64,000 nt of DNA from Flavobacterium sp. NRK1 (GCF_024054175.1 NZ_JAMXLA010000001.1:1113341-1177340), one strand, 5' to 3'; shown: positions 52,901 to 62,541, counted from the stretch's first letter. Numbers and translations: made by a program. Notes: generated by a model from the letters alone, not told the origin.

Positions 52901-53805
52901 GTACTTATACAGCAGGAATGTCATCTTTATCGACTAATAAACCTTTTAGCGCCGTTGGGGGGTTACTTTCTGTTGGGTCAACAGGACAATTAGGTTTCCA
53001 ATTATTGGGGGCTAGGGCTGGAAATGATCTTTGGTTTAGACCTTGGGCAACGGCTTATGAAAATTGGTATAAATTGTGGAATACTGGTGATTTTACATCA
53101 ACTGATATTAGTAATTGGAATTCAAAACAAGCAGCGCTTATAAGCGGCACAAATATTAAAACAATTGAGGGTCAGTCATTATTAGGCAGTGGTAATATTG
53201 ATTTGAGTAAAGCGGATGTCGGCTTATCCAATGTTGATAATACCAGCGATGTAAATAAGCCCATAAGTACCGCTACACAAACAGTATTAAATACAAAACA
53301 GACTACACTTGTATCTGGTACAAATATCAAAACAGTAGGAGGTCAATCGCTATTAGGTAGTGGTAATCTGACTGAAGTCCAAAATAACTTAAATGCAAGT
53401 ACAATACTTGCGCCTAGTGTAAATGCTGTCAACACAGCGTTAACTACTAAAGCTAACGAAGCAGATGTACTACATAAAACCGGTGATGAAACAAAAAATG
53501 GCAACCTTACTGTAACAGGTAATGTTAGCGGCGCTGGGGCTACACAACTTAATCATCTTGTAACATTAGGCCAAATTAATGGAAAAATAAATGAAGCCTT
53601 CAATTCCAGAATAATTTTTGATTCCACATATTCCGGTTCTTCAAGTTGGTTTTCAAGTTTAAATACACTATACCCTGACGCTTCTCCGGGTTTGATTGTT
53701 TATGCCTATAGCATGCCCGGATCAGCAGGTGCCTTTGCTATGTGTGTAAAATTACCCGAAGAAAATGTATGGGGAATATGCGCTGGATCCGGAACTGTAG
53801 TATAA
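49963..53805 (+). CDS. tail fibre / receptor-binding protein
   Basis: A 1280-aa protein. The N-terminal about 300 residues (SIFSLNDKHFTLNGIQYFRN) would attach to the tail. The middle has pyocin-knob-like units with SGVWSAWIKLWSNSDFTTVD and TSWTPWREIWTNENLTPTDL. The C-terminal part has repeats of GTNIKTxxGQSLLGSGN (two copies near 1062-1140) and a tail-fibre repeat (DETKNGNLTVTGNVSGAGAT). The stretch 51.4-53.1 kb is more AT-rich than the ends, suggesting exchange of the receptor-binding domain. It binds the host surface; the receptor is unknown. Confidence 0.88.
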   Translation: MTSIFSLNDKHFTLNGIQYFRNYISAVHGNKVELYNCYERKDVLVPLTHFSDFTVDGSTFSSAAELQAALLDITYSRLTTGDSSGIDQNNVGKVISAGNIGPLASGSEMVNAIADALNTKIITITAKDTPVIVTASLLSTSGTSTYIAKRYRYLFKPGKGNWGLNGTSVTASHLELMNIENYLIDDLLREPNAIIENLGDLPDGNFIAAANASQWDFSDSGTEDETGIKTFYFNYSSDNVLYFVQFTGTPGLYGQGETQFTAADFVATTNNEVTETPTLEDVLAQGGNINVSQLTNNGDGTSPYTTVAKLNGLSVSINQAAAELYLKNSEGSTLATVSLGFLNNEGTTFFFNEATKKLELKNDAGIVLSQIPVSAFVSNLMQSVDFNGSTPQKLEFKDATGTVVDYITITLNNVGGLNAALALKANLDSPALAGVPTAPTAPVGTNTTQIATTAFVKAASDAKVSQTITDGVTTSSPSENAVYDNFKRYIVTTEIDLNNYRESGQYIVPNTGLINFPSGWAQGRKILYVSGDINGTYCSQIIHDLVTGLMACRKLYNNIWSGWEEIATNSNVVHTTGTELINGAKTFNTISAFNEGIYNGSSGGIHLLKNAYYNYTNGYFIQTDIPAYSNTMFELYIRGNGYNANLTTPTPSIDTIIHGYTYGTSNSIVSTNGLAKGKKFNVDVFHYGGFVCFWFNIADAYQTVRFELGTQLNLRKITSVTNAVKPITGVTDSLTIIPINTWNSQDMAINIANDDWNNISKTGFYLNTSSASPNLPVAESNLSLIHISSGGSQATQIVTSSNNSFRRYRNSSGVWSAWIKLWSNSDFTTVDITNWNTAYNRGDFKNYGIGIGASGDGKVFPGTDANDTNVLNGIYSVGTGIVANLPGSNSGTLIVERYTNYITQKFQAINSGDVVKMYIRHYKPASTSWTPWREIWTNENLTPTDLTNWNQAYNNYVPNTYLSPRSSVTFNGDVNELPKGTYTAGMSSLSTNKPFSAVGGLLSVGSTGQLGFQLLGARAGNDLWFRPWATAYENWYKLWNTGDFTSTDISNWNSKQAALISGTNIKTIEGQSLLGSGNIDLSKADVGLSNVDNTSDVNKPISTATQTVLNTKQTTLVSGTNIKTVGGQSLLGSGNLTEVQNNLNASTILAPSVNAVNTALTTKANEADVLHKTGDETKNGNLTVTGNVSGAGATQLNHLVTLGQINGKINEAFNSRIIFDSTYSGSSSWFSSLNTLYPDASPGLIVYAYSMPGSAGAFAMCVKLPEENVWGICAGSGTVV

Positions 53806-53833
53806 AAACAAGAATTGCATAAATAGTATAGTT

Positions 53834-54391
53834 ATGAATTTAAGCATCTTTTTTAATCATTTAATAAAACCATTTATAACCGCAAAAATCGTTTTAAATA
53901 AACCTGATTCCTTTACCTATTTTTTACCGGCAATAGTTATTCCGGTTCTCACAACACCTCAAAAGGCTATTATTTTGCTGGGTTTATTTTTTACCCTTGA
54001 TTTTATAACAGGCATTTGTGCAAGTTATATCGAATTCAAAAAAAACATCTTGCCGTTACCCGGTTCTGAAAAGCAATATGTGCTGCAATCGGCTAAGCTG
54101 AGATTATCGGTTATAAAGTTTATAACCTACGGACTGGCCATAATTATTGCCTATGCCATAGAATGGACTTTTATTATTGGCGAATTTGAACCTCATTCTA
54201 AACTGCAAAAGATGACCCTCACAACTTTTGTAATTGCCTTTTGCTGTACAATAGAGATCTATTCTATTTTTTTTGAAAACATAAAAAGAATGGGATTTGA
54301 TATTATTCAGAAAGTAAAAAACATCAGCAAGGAAGGATGGAAGCTTTATAAAACAATAACAAATGATAACAACAACACAAGCAATAACTAA
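53834..54391 (+). CDS. phage holin family protein
   Basis: A 185-aa membrane protein. Hydrophobic segments at about 29-45, 46-66, 98-118 and 130-150 ([56 protein letters not shown]) with a basic C-terminus. [10 protein letters not shown] and [15 protein letters not shown] fit the toxin-secretion/lysis holin family (Phage_holin_4). It overlaps the endolysin start by 29 bp. It opens the inner membrane to release the endolysin. Confidence 0.83.
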   Translation: MNLSIFFNHLIKPFITAKIVLNKPDSFTYFLPAIVIPVLTTPQKAIILLGLFFTLDFITGICASYIEFKKNILPLPGSEKQYVLQSAKLRLSVIKFITYGLAIIIAYAIEWTFIIGEFEPHSKLQKMTLTTFVIAFCCTIEIYSIFFENIKRMGFDIIQKVKNISKEGWKLYKTITNDNNNTSNN

Positions 54392-54827
54392 ATATGGACA
54401 ACCCAATGAAAAAGGCACATACCTAGTTAACATAGCGTTGCCTTATCCTATGCGCTTAGCATGGGATAAAAACATTACTGTAAAAACAATGCGGTGCCAT
54501 AAACTGGTTGCTGAAAAATTTAAAGCGGTATTTACCGACCTGTTGGCATATTACGGTTATGAAAAAATAAAAGAGCTTGGCATTGACCTTTTTGGGGGCT
54601 GTTTTAACTACAGGGTAATGCGGGGCGGAACAGAATGGTCGCGTCACTCATGGGGTATTGCTATAGACTTAGACCCCGAACGCAATACACTGCATGAAAG
54701 TAAAAATACTGCACGGTTTGCACGCCTAGAATATAAACCTATGGTTGATATTTTTTATAAACATGGCTTTGTAAGCCTTGGCAGGGAAAAAGACTATGAC
54801 TGGATGCATTTTGAAATTGCAGAATAA
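54363..54827 (+). CDS. M15-family peptidase endolysin
   Basis: A 154-aa zinc peptidase (VanY/L-Ala-D-Glu endopeptidase type). The active site is intact: [10 protein letters not shown] with His95 and Asp102, and DWMHFE with catalytic acid Asp146 and His149. It has no signal peptide, so it needs the upstream holin. It cleaves peptide bridges in peptidoglycan. It sits in a lysis cassette holin, endolysin, spanin-like protein. Confidence 0.93.
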   Translation: MITTTQAITKYGQPNEKGTYLVNIALPYPMRLAWDKNITVKTMRCHKLVAEKFKAVFTDLLAYYGYEKIKELGIDLFGGCFNYRVMRGGTEWSRHSWGIAIDLDPERNTLHESKNTARFARLEYKPMVDIFYKHGFVSLGREKDYDWMHFEIAE

Positions 54828-54828
54828 T

Positions 54829-55461
54829 ATGAAATACATTTGGCAAACAATAACAGTAGTACTGTTGGTACTACTGTTTGCTTCTATGCACACCTGCAGC
54901 CAATATAAAAACACTTCTGCGGTAAATGCAGTGGCGTTGAAGGACACCATAAAGCATTATAAAAATGCATTAGGAACGCAGACAGCAAGCATCGGGGCGT
55001 TACAGGTAAGTAATAAGCAGTTAAAGAACCTATTAATAAACAAAGATGCCGATCTTAAAAAACTGGCATCGGAATTTAGCGAAGTCAAATCATTAATTAC
55101 ATATAAAACTGTAACGGTTATAGATAGCATCCCGATTATATATAAAGACAGCGTGCCTTTTAATTTTAAGCGATCTGGCGAAATAAAAAACAACTGGTAT
55201 AGCCTTGCTTATAAATCGACAGAAAAAGGCGTACAAATAGACTCTTTGCGTTTAATGACTACATCAGCTATAATTACAGGATACAAACGCAAATGGTTTT
55301 TGGGTGCAGAAACCTTAACTACCGATATTACAAATAGTAATCCTTTTATATCGGTTACTGCAATTACATCGGCAGAGGTTATTGTGCCCGTTCCGTGGTA
55401 TAAAAAATGGTATGTCTGGCTAACAGCAGGTATAATTGCAGGAAGTTTTGCTGCTCAGTAA
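54829..55461 (+). CDS. Rz/spanin-like phage protein
   Basis: A 210-aa protein with an N-terminal hydrophobic anchor (TITVVLLVLLFASMHTC), a coiled-coil periplasmic part (LKDTIKHYKNALGTQTASIG, LKNLLINKDADLKKLASEFS), and a C-terminal hydrophobic segment after VPWYKKWYVWLTAGIIAGSF. Cys at 23 could be lipid-linked. The layout fits a spanin-like protein that breaches the outer membrane at the end of lysis. It starts 1 bp after the endolysin stop and ends 1 bp before the recO stop on the opposite strand. Confidence 0.68.
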   Translation: MKYIWQTITVVLLVLLFASMHTCSQYKNTSAVNAVALKDTIKHYKNALGTQTASIGALQVSNKQLKNLLINKDADLKKLASEFSEVKSLITYKTVTVIDSIPIIYKDSVPFNFKRSGEIKNNWYSLAYKSTEKGVQIDSLRLMTTSAIITGYKRKWFLGAETLTTDITNSNPFISVTAITSAEVIVPVPWYKKWYVWLTAGIIAGSFAAQ

Positions 55462-55462
55462 A

Positions 55463-56176
55463 TCAGCTAAATACCTCTTTGAGTACGTCAAGAGATTTCG
55501 GCCTTTTAAAACCATCCAGATGAAAGGCATAATAATCAAGCAGTATTTTTAAGAGCTGCTGTCTTTCGCTTACATGAAATGCTTTTACAGCGTTGTCAAA
55601 CTTTAAAGGCATTAGCCTTCTTAAAAGGTTAGTGTCTTCAGGAGCAAGGCAGCTTATTGAGGCATACGGAACAAAAATACCCTCGGTCATCTCAAAAAAA
55701 GAATGTTCATTATTTGATGTATCGGGATAAAACCCAAGAAACTTGGTTATTTCAAGCAACAATATCAAATGGAAATTTGCTGCTTCATCATGACTGTCAA
55801 GCCATAATAATGCGGTTTCCAGAAATGAATACAGGCTTTGGTTCTTTTCTTCTTCTTTAATGCAGTGATGAAGGATTTCGGAAATAAAAAGCGCAATAGT
55901 GGTTTTAGTGATATCTGTACTAATTGTAAAATAAGGATATGCAAGCCTTATCTCCTTAAAATATTCAAGAGTACCTTTGTTTTTATGAGAGGCTTCTATC
56001 TCAAGAATAGTAAGCGGCCGGAAATATACTGTTTTCTGGCTGCTTTTTTTTGATGAAAAGGCATCCCGCACATAATATGATTTAAGGCCGTTTGACTCTG
56101 TAAAACATTTTACTATAAGGCTTTTTTCCTGATAGCGCAATGCACTTAATACTATAGCCTTTGTTTTTACAAGCAT
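55463..56176 (-). CDS. recO: DNA repair protein RecO
   Basis: A 237-aa RecFOR-pathway protein that displaces SSB and loads RecA at gaps. The N-terminal OB fold is MLVKTKAIVLSALRYQEKSL (residues 1-20) plus FRPLTILEIEASHK, and the helical C-terminal domain follows, with FSEVFS-type end. It is the host gene at the right border: its stop codon is 1 bp from the phage spanin stop, so the element lies immediately 3' of recO, leaving the gene intact. The start (ATG at 56176) is 3 bp after the porZ stop, indicating an operon. Confidence 0.9.
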   Translation of the reverse strand: MLVKTKAIVLSALRYQEKSLIVKCFTESNGLKSYYVRDAFSSKKSSQKTVYFRPLTILEIEASHKNKGTLEYFKEIRLAYPYFTISTDITKTTIALFISEILHHCIKEEEKNQSLYSFLETALLWLDSHDEAANFHLILLLEITKFLGFYPDTSNNEHSFFEMTEGIFVPYASISCLAPEDTNLLRRLMPLKFDNAVKAFHVSERQQLLKILLDYYAFHLDGFKRPKSLDVLKEVFS

Positions 56177-56179
56177 TTC

Positions 56180-58453
56180 TTACCTTACTATCATAAGTTT
56201 TTTAACCTTGGTCTGCGTACCATCTTCAGATGATATAAATATCATATAAACACCCGATGCCACTTTGTATTTACCAAAGGCGCGGGTATCCCAAAGCACG
56301 GTTCCTCCCTCAGATGTGGTTTCATATACAAGGTTGCCTTCAATATCTGTAATTTTAATATTGGCCTCATCTACCAAACCACTTATTTTAACATCATCTT
56401 CAAATCCGGGACGCACAGGATTTGGAAAAACATATACTTTACTAAGGTCGTCAGATGCTTCGGTAGAAGTTCCTCTGTAAGAAACCATACCCTTATCAGT
56501 AGCGAAGAAAACCTCTCCGGTAACATTATCTATCTCAATATCATTAATGTTATCGCTTGGTAACGGCGAATTCTGTTTGGTAAAATGAAATAGTGTCTGC
56601 TGTCCGTCCGGTGATACAAGAAATGCACCTGCACCGGTAGTGCCTAACCACTTATTGTTACTCCCGTCTACGGCAATGTCTGCTATGCCCTGTTCATACA
56701 TAAGCTCCTGAGCAACCCCATCTTCCAGTATTATTATTGGATTTGTAGTAAGGGAATTTTCGGTGGTAAAACGGTCTATCCCCGCTAAAACCCTCAAGCC
56801 TTTATTAGTCCCTATCCATAAGCGGTTATTATTATCAATCGCAACACTTCGTACATCAAAAGATGGTAAATTACCATTGTCACCCTGTGTAATAATTATT
56901 TTTTTATTAAGCGTTTCATTAAATGCCAAAACACCAAAATAACTTGTAGCTATCCATTTTGTACCATTCCTGTCTATAACCATTCTGCCGTAATCGTTAT
57001 TCGGCGGATCTATAACATCTTTTATACTGTAAGAAGTCCATGAGCCTGATGGCTTAAGCATTTTTAAAGCTTTTTCAATTCTTGTATTTGTGAGCCACAA
57101 ATTACTGTCTTTGTCAAAGGCGAGGCTGTTTATTCTTACACCTGTGCCGGGAGTTTGTATGCTTTGAAGATTATTATTAGTATTCAGGTCATTATACAGC
57201 ATAACAGGCTCATCGTTTTCTATTTTTATAAGTCCATTATGAAATGAAGAAACATAAACCTGCTTTTCATTAACAGGGTTAATTGCAATATCTGATATAG
57301 ATGCCGCATTAAACAGCGCTTCATTAGTGATGGTTGACCATCCTTTATCGGTAAATTTGCTTACTCCCAAATATTCTAAAGGATAAGGATTGTAATAAAA
57401 GCTATAGTCGCCATATACCGCCCAAAGCGCTGATGGTGATTTTTTAATTCTGAAAATATTGCTTCGCTGGGGACCGTTGGGTGTTATACTTTCAAAACTA
57501 AGATTGTTAAACCCTGCCGAAAACATTCCGTTTGCCACTGTGCCTATAAATAATGTTTCTGCTACAACAGTTGCACATGAAAAAGATGCATTTTGTGCTT
57601 CAGGCAATGGTATTACATTAATTTGTGAAGCCTGAATAAGATCCTGATTATATACTGTAACCCTATTGGCACAGGTAACTACCATGTACCCATTTGCCTC
57701 TCTTAAATCTGTAATAGCCGAAGGGAATGTGGTAAAAACAGCCGTTCCGGCATCTGTAACCCTAAAAAGAAATCCCGCATCATCATTAGCGAACAACTGC
57801 CCTTCATAATCTACTATTCCGGAAAAATTTCCGGTAACATACTCTGTCCACTGGTTAAAATCATTAAGATTGGGATTTGAAAGACTAGCTGCCCTGATAC
57901 CATTGGTAGACGACGCAGCAAAAATACGCCCGCCTAAAATAGCACATTGCTGTACCGATATTTCCGCTCCGTTTGGACCCAGATAATAAGTATCGCCAAA
58001 TTCAAGCGTGGCTATATTAAATACTGCAATACCAAAGTCGCACGATATATAGGCTTTACCCTGATATTCATAAATATGGTTAATGCGTTTTTTTGTAGCT
58101 GCAACAGTAGTTTCCTGCACTATGCCTATTTTGTTTACAATAGTATTATCACCGTTTATAACAATAAGCAAACCGTTGCTGTTGCCCACAAGTGTTCTGT
58201 TAAATTCAGCGCTGTGGTGCACTGCCGTAATGGTTTCTGCCTTAAGCCCGTCTACAGATGTTATTGTTTTAAGCTCGTTTGTGCCGAGGTTTTTTTCAAA
58301 CATGGCACTGCTTGCCGCACCAAATACCCTGCTTGGTGACTGCGTAACATCTACAATATCGTTATACGAGAAAAAACTCCTCCAGGGCTGATTGGCCTGC
58401 CCGAAAAAAGTAAATGAAAGCAATAGAAAATATAGTGATAAAAATTTTTTCAT
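56180..58453 (-). CDS. porZ: PorZ-like two-component-propeller protein of type IX secretion
   Basis: A 757-aa exported protein. A signal peptide (MKKFLSLYFLLLSFTFFGQA) precedes two beta-propellers (about 20-650) built from repeats like IDNNNRLWIGTNKGLRVLAG and DIAVDGSNNKWLGTTGAGAF. The C-terminal sorting domain is VYVFPNPVRPGFEDDVKISG...KVKKLMIVR with the Lys/Arg-rich end of type A T9SS signals. PorZ is part of the T9SS attachment complex at the cell surface and handles A-LPS in Porphyromonas. Linkage to recO, as I recall for Flavobacteria, supports the name. Confidence 0.85.
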   Translation of the reverse strand: MKKFLSLYFLLLSFTFFGQANQPWRSFFSYNDIVDVTQSPSRVFGAASSAMFEKNLGTNELKTITSVDGLKAETITAVHHSAEFNRTLVGNSNGLLIVINGDNTIVNKIGIVQETTVAATKKRINHIYEYQGKAYISCDFGIAVFNIATLEFGDTYYLGPNGAEISVQQCAILGGRIFAASSTNGIRAASLSNPNLNDFNQWTEYVTGNFSGIVDYEGQLFANDDAGFLFRVTDAGTAVFTTFPSAITDLREANGYMVVTCANRVTVYNQDLIQASQINVIPLPEAQNASFSCATVVAETLFIGTVANGMFSAGFNNLSFESITPNGPQRSNIFRIKKSPSALWAVYGDYSFYYNPYPLEYLGVSKFTDKGWSTITNEALFNAASISDIAINPVNEKQVYVSSFHNGLIKIENDEPVMLYNDLNTNNNLQSIQTPGTGVRINSLAFDKDSNLWLTNTRIEKALKMLKPSGSWTSYSIKDVIDPPNNDYGRMVIDRNGTKWIATSYFGVLAFNETLNKKIIITQGDNGNLPSFDVRSVAIDNNNRLWIGTNKGLRVLAGIDRFTTENSLTTNPIIILEDGVAQELMYEQGIADIAVDGSNNKWLGTTGAGAFLVSPDGQQTLFHFTKQNSPLPSDNINDIEIDNVTGEVFFATDKGMVSYRGTSTEASDDLSKVYVFPNPVRPGFEDDVKISGLVDEANIKITDIEGNLVYETTSEGGTVLWDTRAFGKYKVASGVYMIFISSEDGTQTKVKKLMIVR

Positions 58454-58619
58454 TAAAGCAATTATTTGCGCAAATATAAGGTAAAACGCGGTTATTGTAT
58501 TTTTTGTATAGACAGAGGTTAAAATCTAATAAATCAAAATATACATTTACTATTTATGTTACCTGTTTTATTTTCTTACTTTATAATTACTTAACTTTAT
58601 CAAATAGCTTTTACTACTT

Positions 58620-59231
58620 ATGAAACAGTTATTTTTAACACTATTATTTATCAGCTGTATTAGCAAAGCCCAAACCATAAAATCTTTATATGATGATGAA
58701 TATACTACTGTTGAAGGAGTGTATTATAAAGACACGCATAACGATTTTGATAATTTTACAGGTACATGGAAATATACCAGTGGCACTACTTCATTAACCA
58801 TAACACTTCAGAAAAAAACAATGATCCCTTCAAAATATGGTAGTGCTGATATTTTTCAAGATATGCTTGTTGGTGAATATAAGTATATAGAAAACGGCAT
58901 AGTAAAAATTAATACACTGCCACAGCTTTCTTTAGATCTCGATCCTTTTGATTACAATATCGCAGGGAGCATTATAGTAGGCCCCCTTTCACAATACTGT
59001 CTCAACTGCAGCTCTAATGACAGAAAAGTGCTTTTATTTTTTAACGACCCTGACCGTTATATATTAGGAATGTCAGGAGAGATGTTTTTTGAACGTGCTG
59101 ATAGCGGAAATGTGCAAAAACTAAAACTGAAATTTAGGGCAACCGGCAATAGGTTGGTGGAAGTAGGTACGACACCGCCTTATACCAGTTTTACAGTGCC
59201 GTTTGGTGAATATATTTTGGTTAAACAATAA
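58620..59231 (+). CDS. tandem secreted 203-aa protein, copy 1 (DUF6705-like)
   Basis: A 203-aa exported protein with signal peptide (MKQLFLTLLFISCISKA). Mature start QTIKSLYDDEYTTVEGVYYK, conserved FDNFTGTWKYTSGTTSLTIT, and C-terminal SFTVPFGEYILVKQ. This copy has the most divergent signal peptide. Paired Cys (YCLNCS) in the middle. Resembles DUF6705 proteins of Flavobacteriia; function unknown. First of four tandem copies with 20-21 bp gaps. Confidence 0.82.
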   Translation: MKQLFLTLLFISCISKAQTIKSLYDDEYTTVEGVYYKDTHNDFDNFTGTWKYTSGTTSLTITLQKKTMIPSKYGSADIFQDMLVGEYKYIENGIVKINTLPQLSLDLDPFDYNIAGSIIVGPLSQYCLNCSSNDRKVLLFFNDPDRYILGMSGEMFFERADSGNVQKLKLKFRATGNRLVEVGTTPPYTSFTVPFGEYILVKQ

Positions 59232-59251
59232 ATTACATTACTACGGTATTT

Positions 59252-59863
59252 ATGAAAAAAGTACTATTCATCATCATATTACTATGGTTTGGCACCAAAG
59301 CCCAGACCATAAAATCTTTATATGATGATGAATATGCTGCCGTGGACGGTGCTTATTATAAAGATACACACAACGATTTTGATAATTTTACCGGCACCTG
59401 GAAATATACCAGTGGTACTACTTCTTTAACCATAACACTTCAGAAAAAAACAATGGTATCTCATGAATTCGGTAGCGATACTATTTTTCAGGATATGCTT
59501 GTTGGCGAATATAAATATATAGAAAATGGCATAATGAAAATTAATACGCTGCCACAGCTTTCATTAGATCTCGATCCGTTGGAATATAATATAACCGCAA
59601 TTACTATAGTAGGTCCTAACTCTCAATACTGCCTTAATTGCGGACCAAATGACAGAAAAATACTTTCATTTTTTACCGACCCTGACCGTGATATATTAGG
59701 GATGTTAGGACAGATGTTTTTTCAACGTGCAGACAGCGGAGGTGTGCAAAAACTAAAATTGGAATTTAGGGCAGCGGGCAATAGGATGGTTGAAGTGGGT
59801 ACTACACCGCCTTATACAAGTTATACAGTGCCGTTTGGTGAATATATATTGGTTAAACAATAA
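59252..59863 (+). CDS. tandem secreted 203-aa protein, copy 2 (DUF6705-like)
   Basis: A 203-aa paralogue of copy 1. Signal peptide MKKVLFIIILLWFGTKA; QTIKSLYDDEYAAVDGAYYK; the first 65 residues are nearly identical to copies 3 and 4. Middle residues (about 70-140) differ most (VSHEFGSDTIFQDMLVGEYK). The YCLNCG pair is present. Same strand and nearly the same spacing, so probably one transcription unit with copies 1, 3 and 4. Confidence 0.82.
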   Translation: MKKVLFIIILLWFGTKAQTIKSLYDDEYAAVDGAYYKDTHNDFDNFTGTWKYTSGTTSLTITLQKKTMVSHEFGSDTIFQDMLVGEYKYIENGIMKINTLPQLSLDLDPLEYNITAITIVGPNSQYCLNCGPNDRKILSFFTDPDRDILGMLGQMFFQRADSGGVQKLKLEFRAAGNRMVEVGTTPPYTSYTVPFGEYILVKQ

Positions 59864-59884
59864 AATTACATTACGACGGTATTT

Positions 59885-60496
59885 ATGAAAAAAGTACTAT
59901 TTATCATCATATTACTATCGTTTGGCAGCAAAGCCCAAACCATAAAATCTTTATATGATGATGAATATGCTGCCGTGGACGGTGCTTATTATAAAGATAC
60001 ACACAACGATTTTGACAATTTTACCGGCACCTGGAAATATACCAGTGGTACTACTTCTTTAACCATAACACTTCAGAAAAAAACAATGACACCTACCAAG
60101 TTTGGATCAAATAATATTTTTGAAGATGTGCTTGTAGGGGGATATAAGTATATAGAAAACGGCATAGTAAAAATTAATACCGTCCCTCAGCTCTATTTAG
60201 ATCTAGATTCCATAGAATATTATATAACAGGAAATGCTATAATTGGCCCTAACTCTCAATATTGCCTTGATTGTGGGCCGAATGATAGAAAAGTGCTTTT
60301 AATTTTTAACGATCCTGACCGTTATATATTAGGCTACGACGCACAAATGATATTTCAACGTGCTGACAGCGGTGGTGTGCAAAAACTTAAATTGCTATTC
60401 AGAACAATTGGCAACATGATAGTAGAAGAAGGCGTTACACCGCTATATACCAGTTACACCGTGCCTTTTGGTGAATATATTTTGGTTAAACAATAA
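59885..60496 (+). CDS. tandem secreted 203-aa protein, copy 3 (DUF6705-like)
   Basis: A 203-aa paralogue with signal peptide MKKVLFIIILLSFGSKA. The middle differs most from the others: TPTKFGSNNIFEDVLVGGYK, LYLDLDSIEYYITGNAIIGP, YCLDCG, ILGYDAQMIFQRADSGGVQK. It is the most diverged in the C-terminal third (EEGVTPLYTSYTVPFGEYIL). The unit repeats with a period of 633 bp, including the short spacer. Confidence 0.82.
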   Translation: MKKVLFIIILLSFGSKAQTIKSLYDDEYAAVDGAYYKDTHNDFDNFTGTWKYTSGTTSLTITLQKKTMTPTKFGSNNIFEDVLVGGYKYIENGIVKINTVPQLYLDLDSIEYYITGNAIIGPNSQYCLDCGPNDRKVLLIFNDPDRYILGYDAQMIFQRADSGGVQKLKLLFRTIGNMIVEEGVTPLYTSYTVPFGEYILVKQ

Positions 60497-60517
60497 AATT
60501 ACATTACTACGGTATTT

Positions 60518-61129
60518 ATGAAAAAAGTACTATTCATCATCATATTACTATCATTTGGCAGCAAAGCCCAAACCATAAAATCGTTATATGATGATAAATA
60601 TGCTGCCGTTGACGGAGCTTATTATAAAGATACGCACAACGATTTTGATAATTTTACAGGTACATGGAAATATACCAGTGGTACTACCTCTTTAACCATA
60701 ACACTTCAGAAAAAAGCAATGGTGCCTAACGATTTTGGATCAAAAAATATTTTTGAAGATGTAATTATTGGAGAATATAAGTATATTGAAAATGGCATAG
60801 TAAAAATTAATACACTGCCACAGCTTTCCTTAGATCTTGATCCACTTGACTACAATATATTTGGAAGTACTATAGTCGGTCCTAACTCTCAATACTGCCT
60901 TAATTGCGGACCAAATGACAGAAAAATACTTTTGTATTTTACCGACCCTGACCGCGATATATTAGGGATGTTAGGACAGATGTTTTTTGAACGTGCAGAC
61001 AGCGGAGGTGTGCAAAAACTAAAACTGAAATTTAGGGCAACCGGCAATATGATGGTTGAAGTGGGTACTACACCGCCTTATACCAGTTTTACCGTGCCTT
61101 TTGGTGAATATATTTTGGTTAAACAATAA
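60518..61129 (+). CDS. tandem secreted 203-aa protein, copy 4 (DUF6705-like)
   Basis: A 203-aa paralogue. N-terminus as copy 3 with one change (YDDKYAAVDGAYYK). The C-terminal part is closer to copy 2 (DRDILGMLGQMFFERADSGG), a mosaic pattern that suggests gene conversion or unequal crossing-over among copies. It is the last copy, followed by a strong bidirectional terminator. Function unknown; secreted and probably envelope- or surface-associated. Confidence 0.82.
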   Translation: MKKVLFIIILLSFGSKAQTIKSLYDDKYAAVDGAYYKDTHNDFDNFTGTWKYTSGTTSLTITLQKKAMVPNDFGSKNIFEDVIIGEYKYIENGIVKINTLPQLSLDLDPLDYNIFGSTIVGPNSQYCLNCGPNDRKILLYFTDPDRDILGMLGQMFFERADSGGVQKLKLKFRATGNMMVEVGTTPPYTSFTVPFGEYILVKQ

Positions 61130-61133
61130 AAAC

Positions 61134-61168
61134 AAAAAGGGCTGTCTCAAAAGTGAGACAGCCCTTTT
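61134..61168. terminator. bidirectional terminator
   Basis: AAAAAGGGCTGTCTCA and TGAGACAGCCCTTTT pair perfectly around AAAG. Lies between the tandem array and the convergent gdhA gene. Confidence 0.93.
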
Positions 61169-61188
61169 ATTTTATCTGTAAAGCAGTA

Positions 61189-62541
<1,353 letters not shown>

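Larger units (their letters stand above)
25106..55461. mobile_element. prophage-like element without recognisable integrase
   Basis: A 30.4-kb block from the S24 repressor to the spanin-like gene. It holds the essential parts of a tailed phage with a long tail: TerS/TerL, portal, connector, prohead protease, capsid, tail proteins, tape measure, fibre and lysis genes. No tyrosine or serine recombinase, DDE transposase or excisionase was found among the ORFs. I saw no direct repeat of att type between 25010-25105 and the recO end. Head and tail genes are in unusual order (tail and tape measure before protease, capsid and portal). Chromosomal family-A/B/C/D repeats sit in at least six gaps. The ends are inferred from gene content; the left end lies between 25010 and 25106. 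It could be a defective prophage, a phage using an off-window recombinase, or a domesticated element. Confidence 0.85.

Noticed and set aside
58620..61129. CRISPR-like periodicity
   Set aside because: The 633-bp period comes from four full genes, not from short repeats and spacers.
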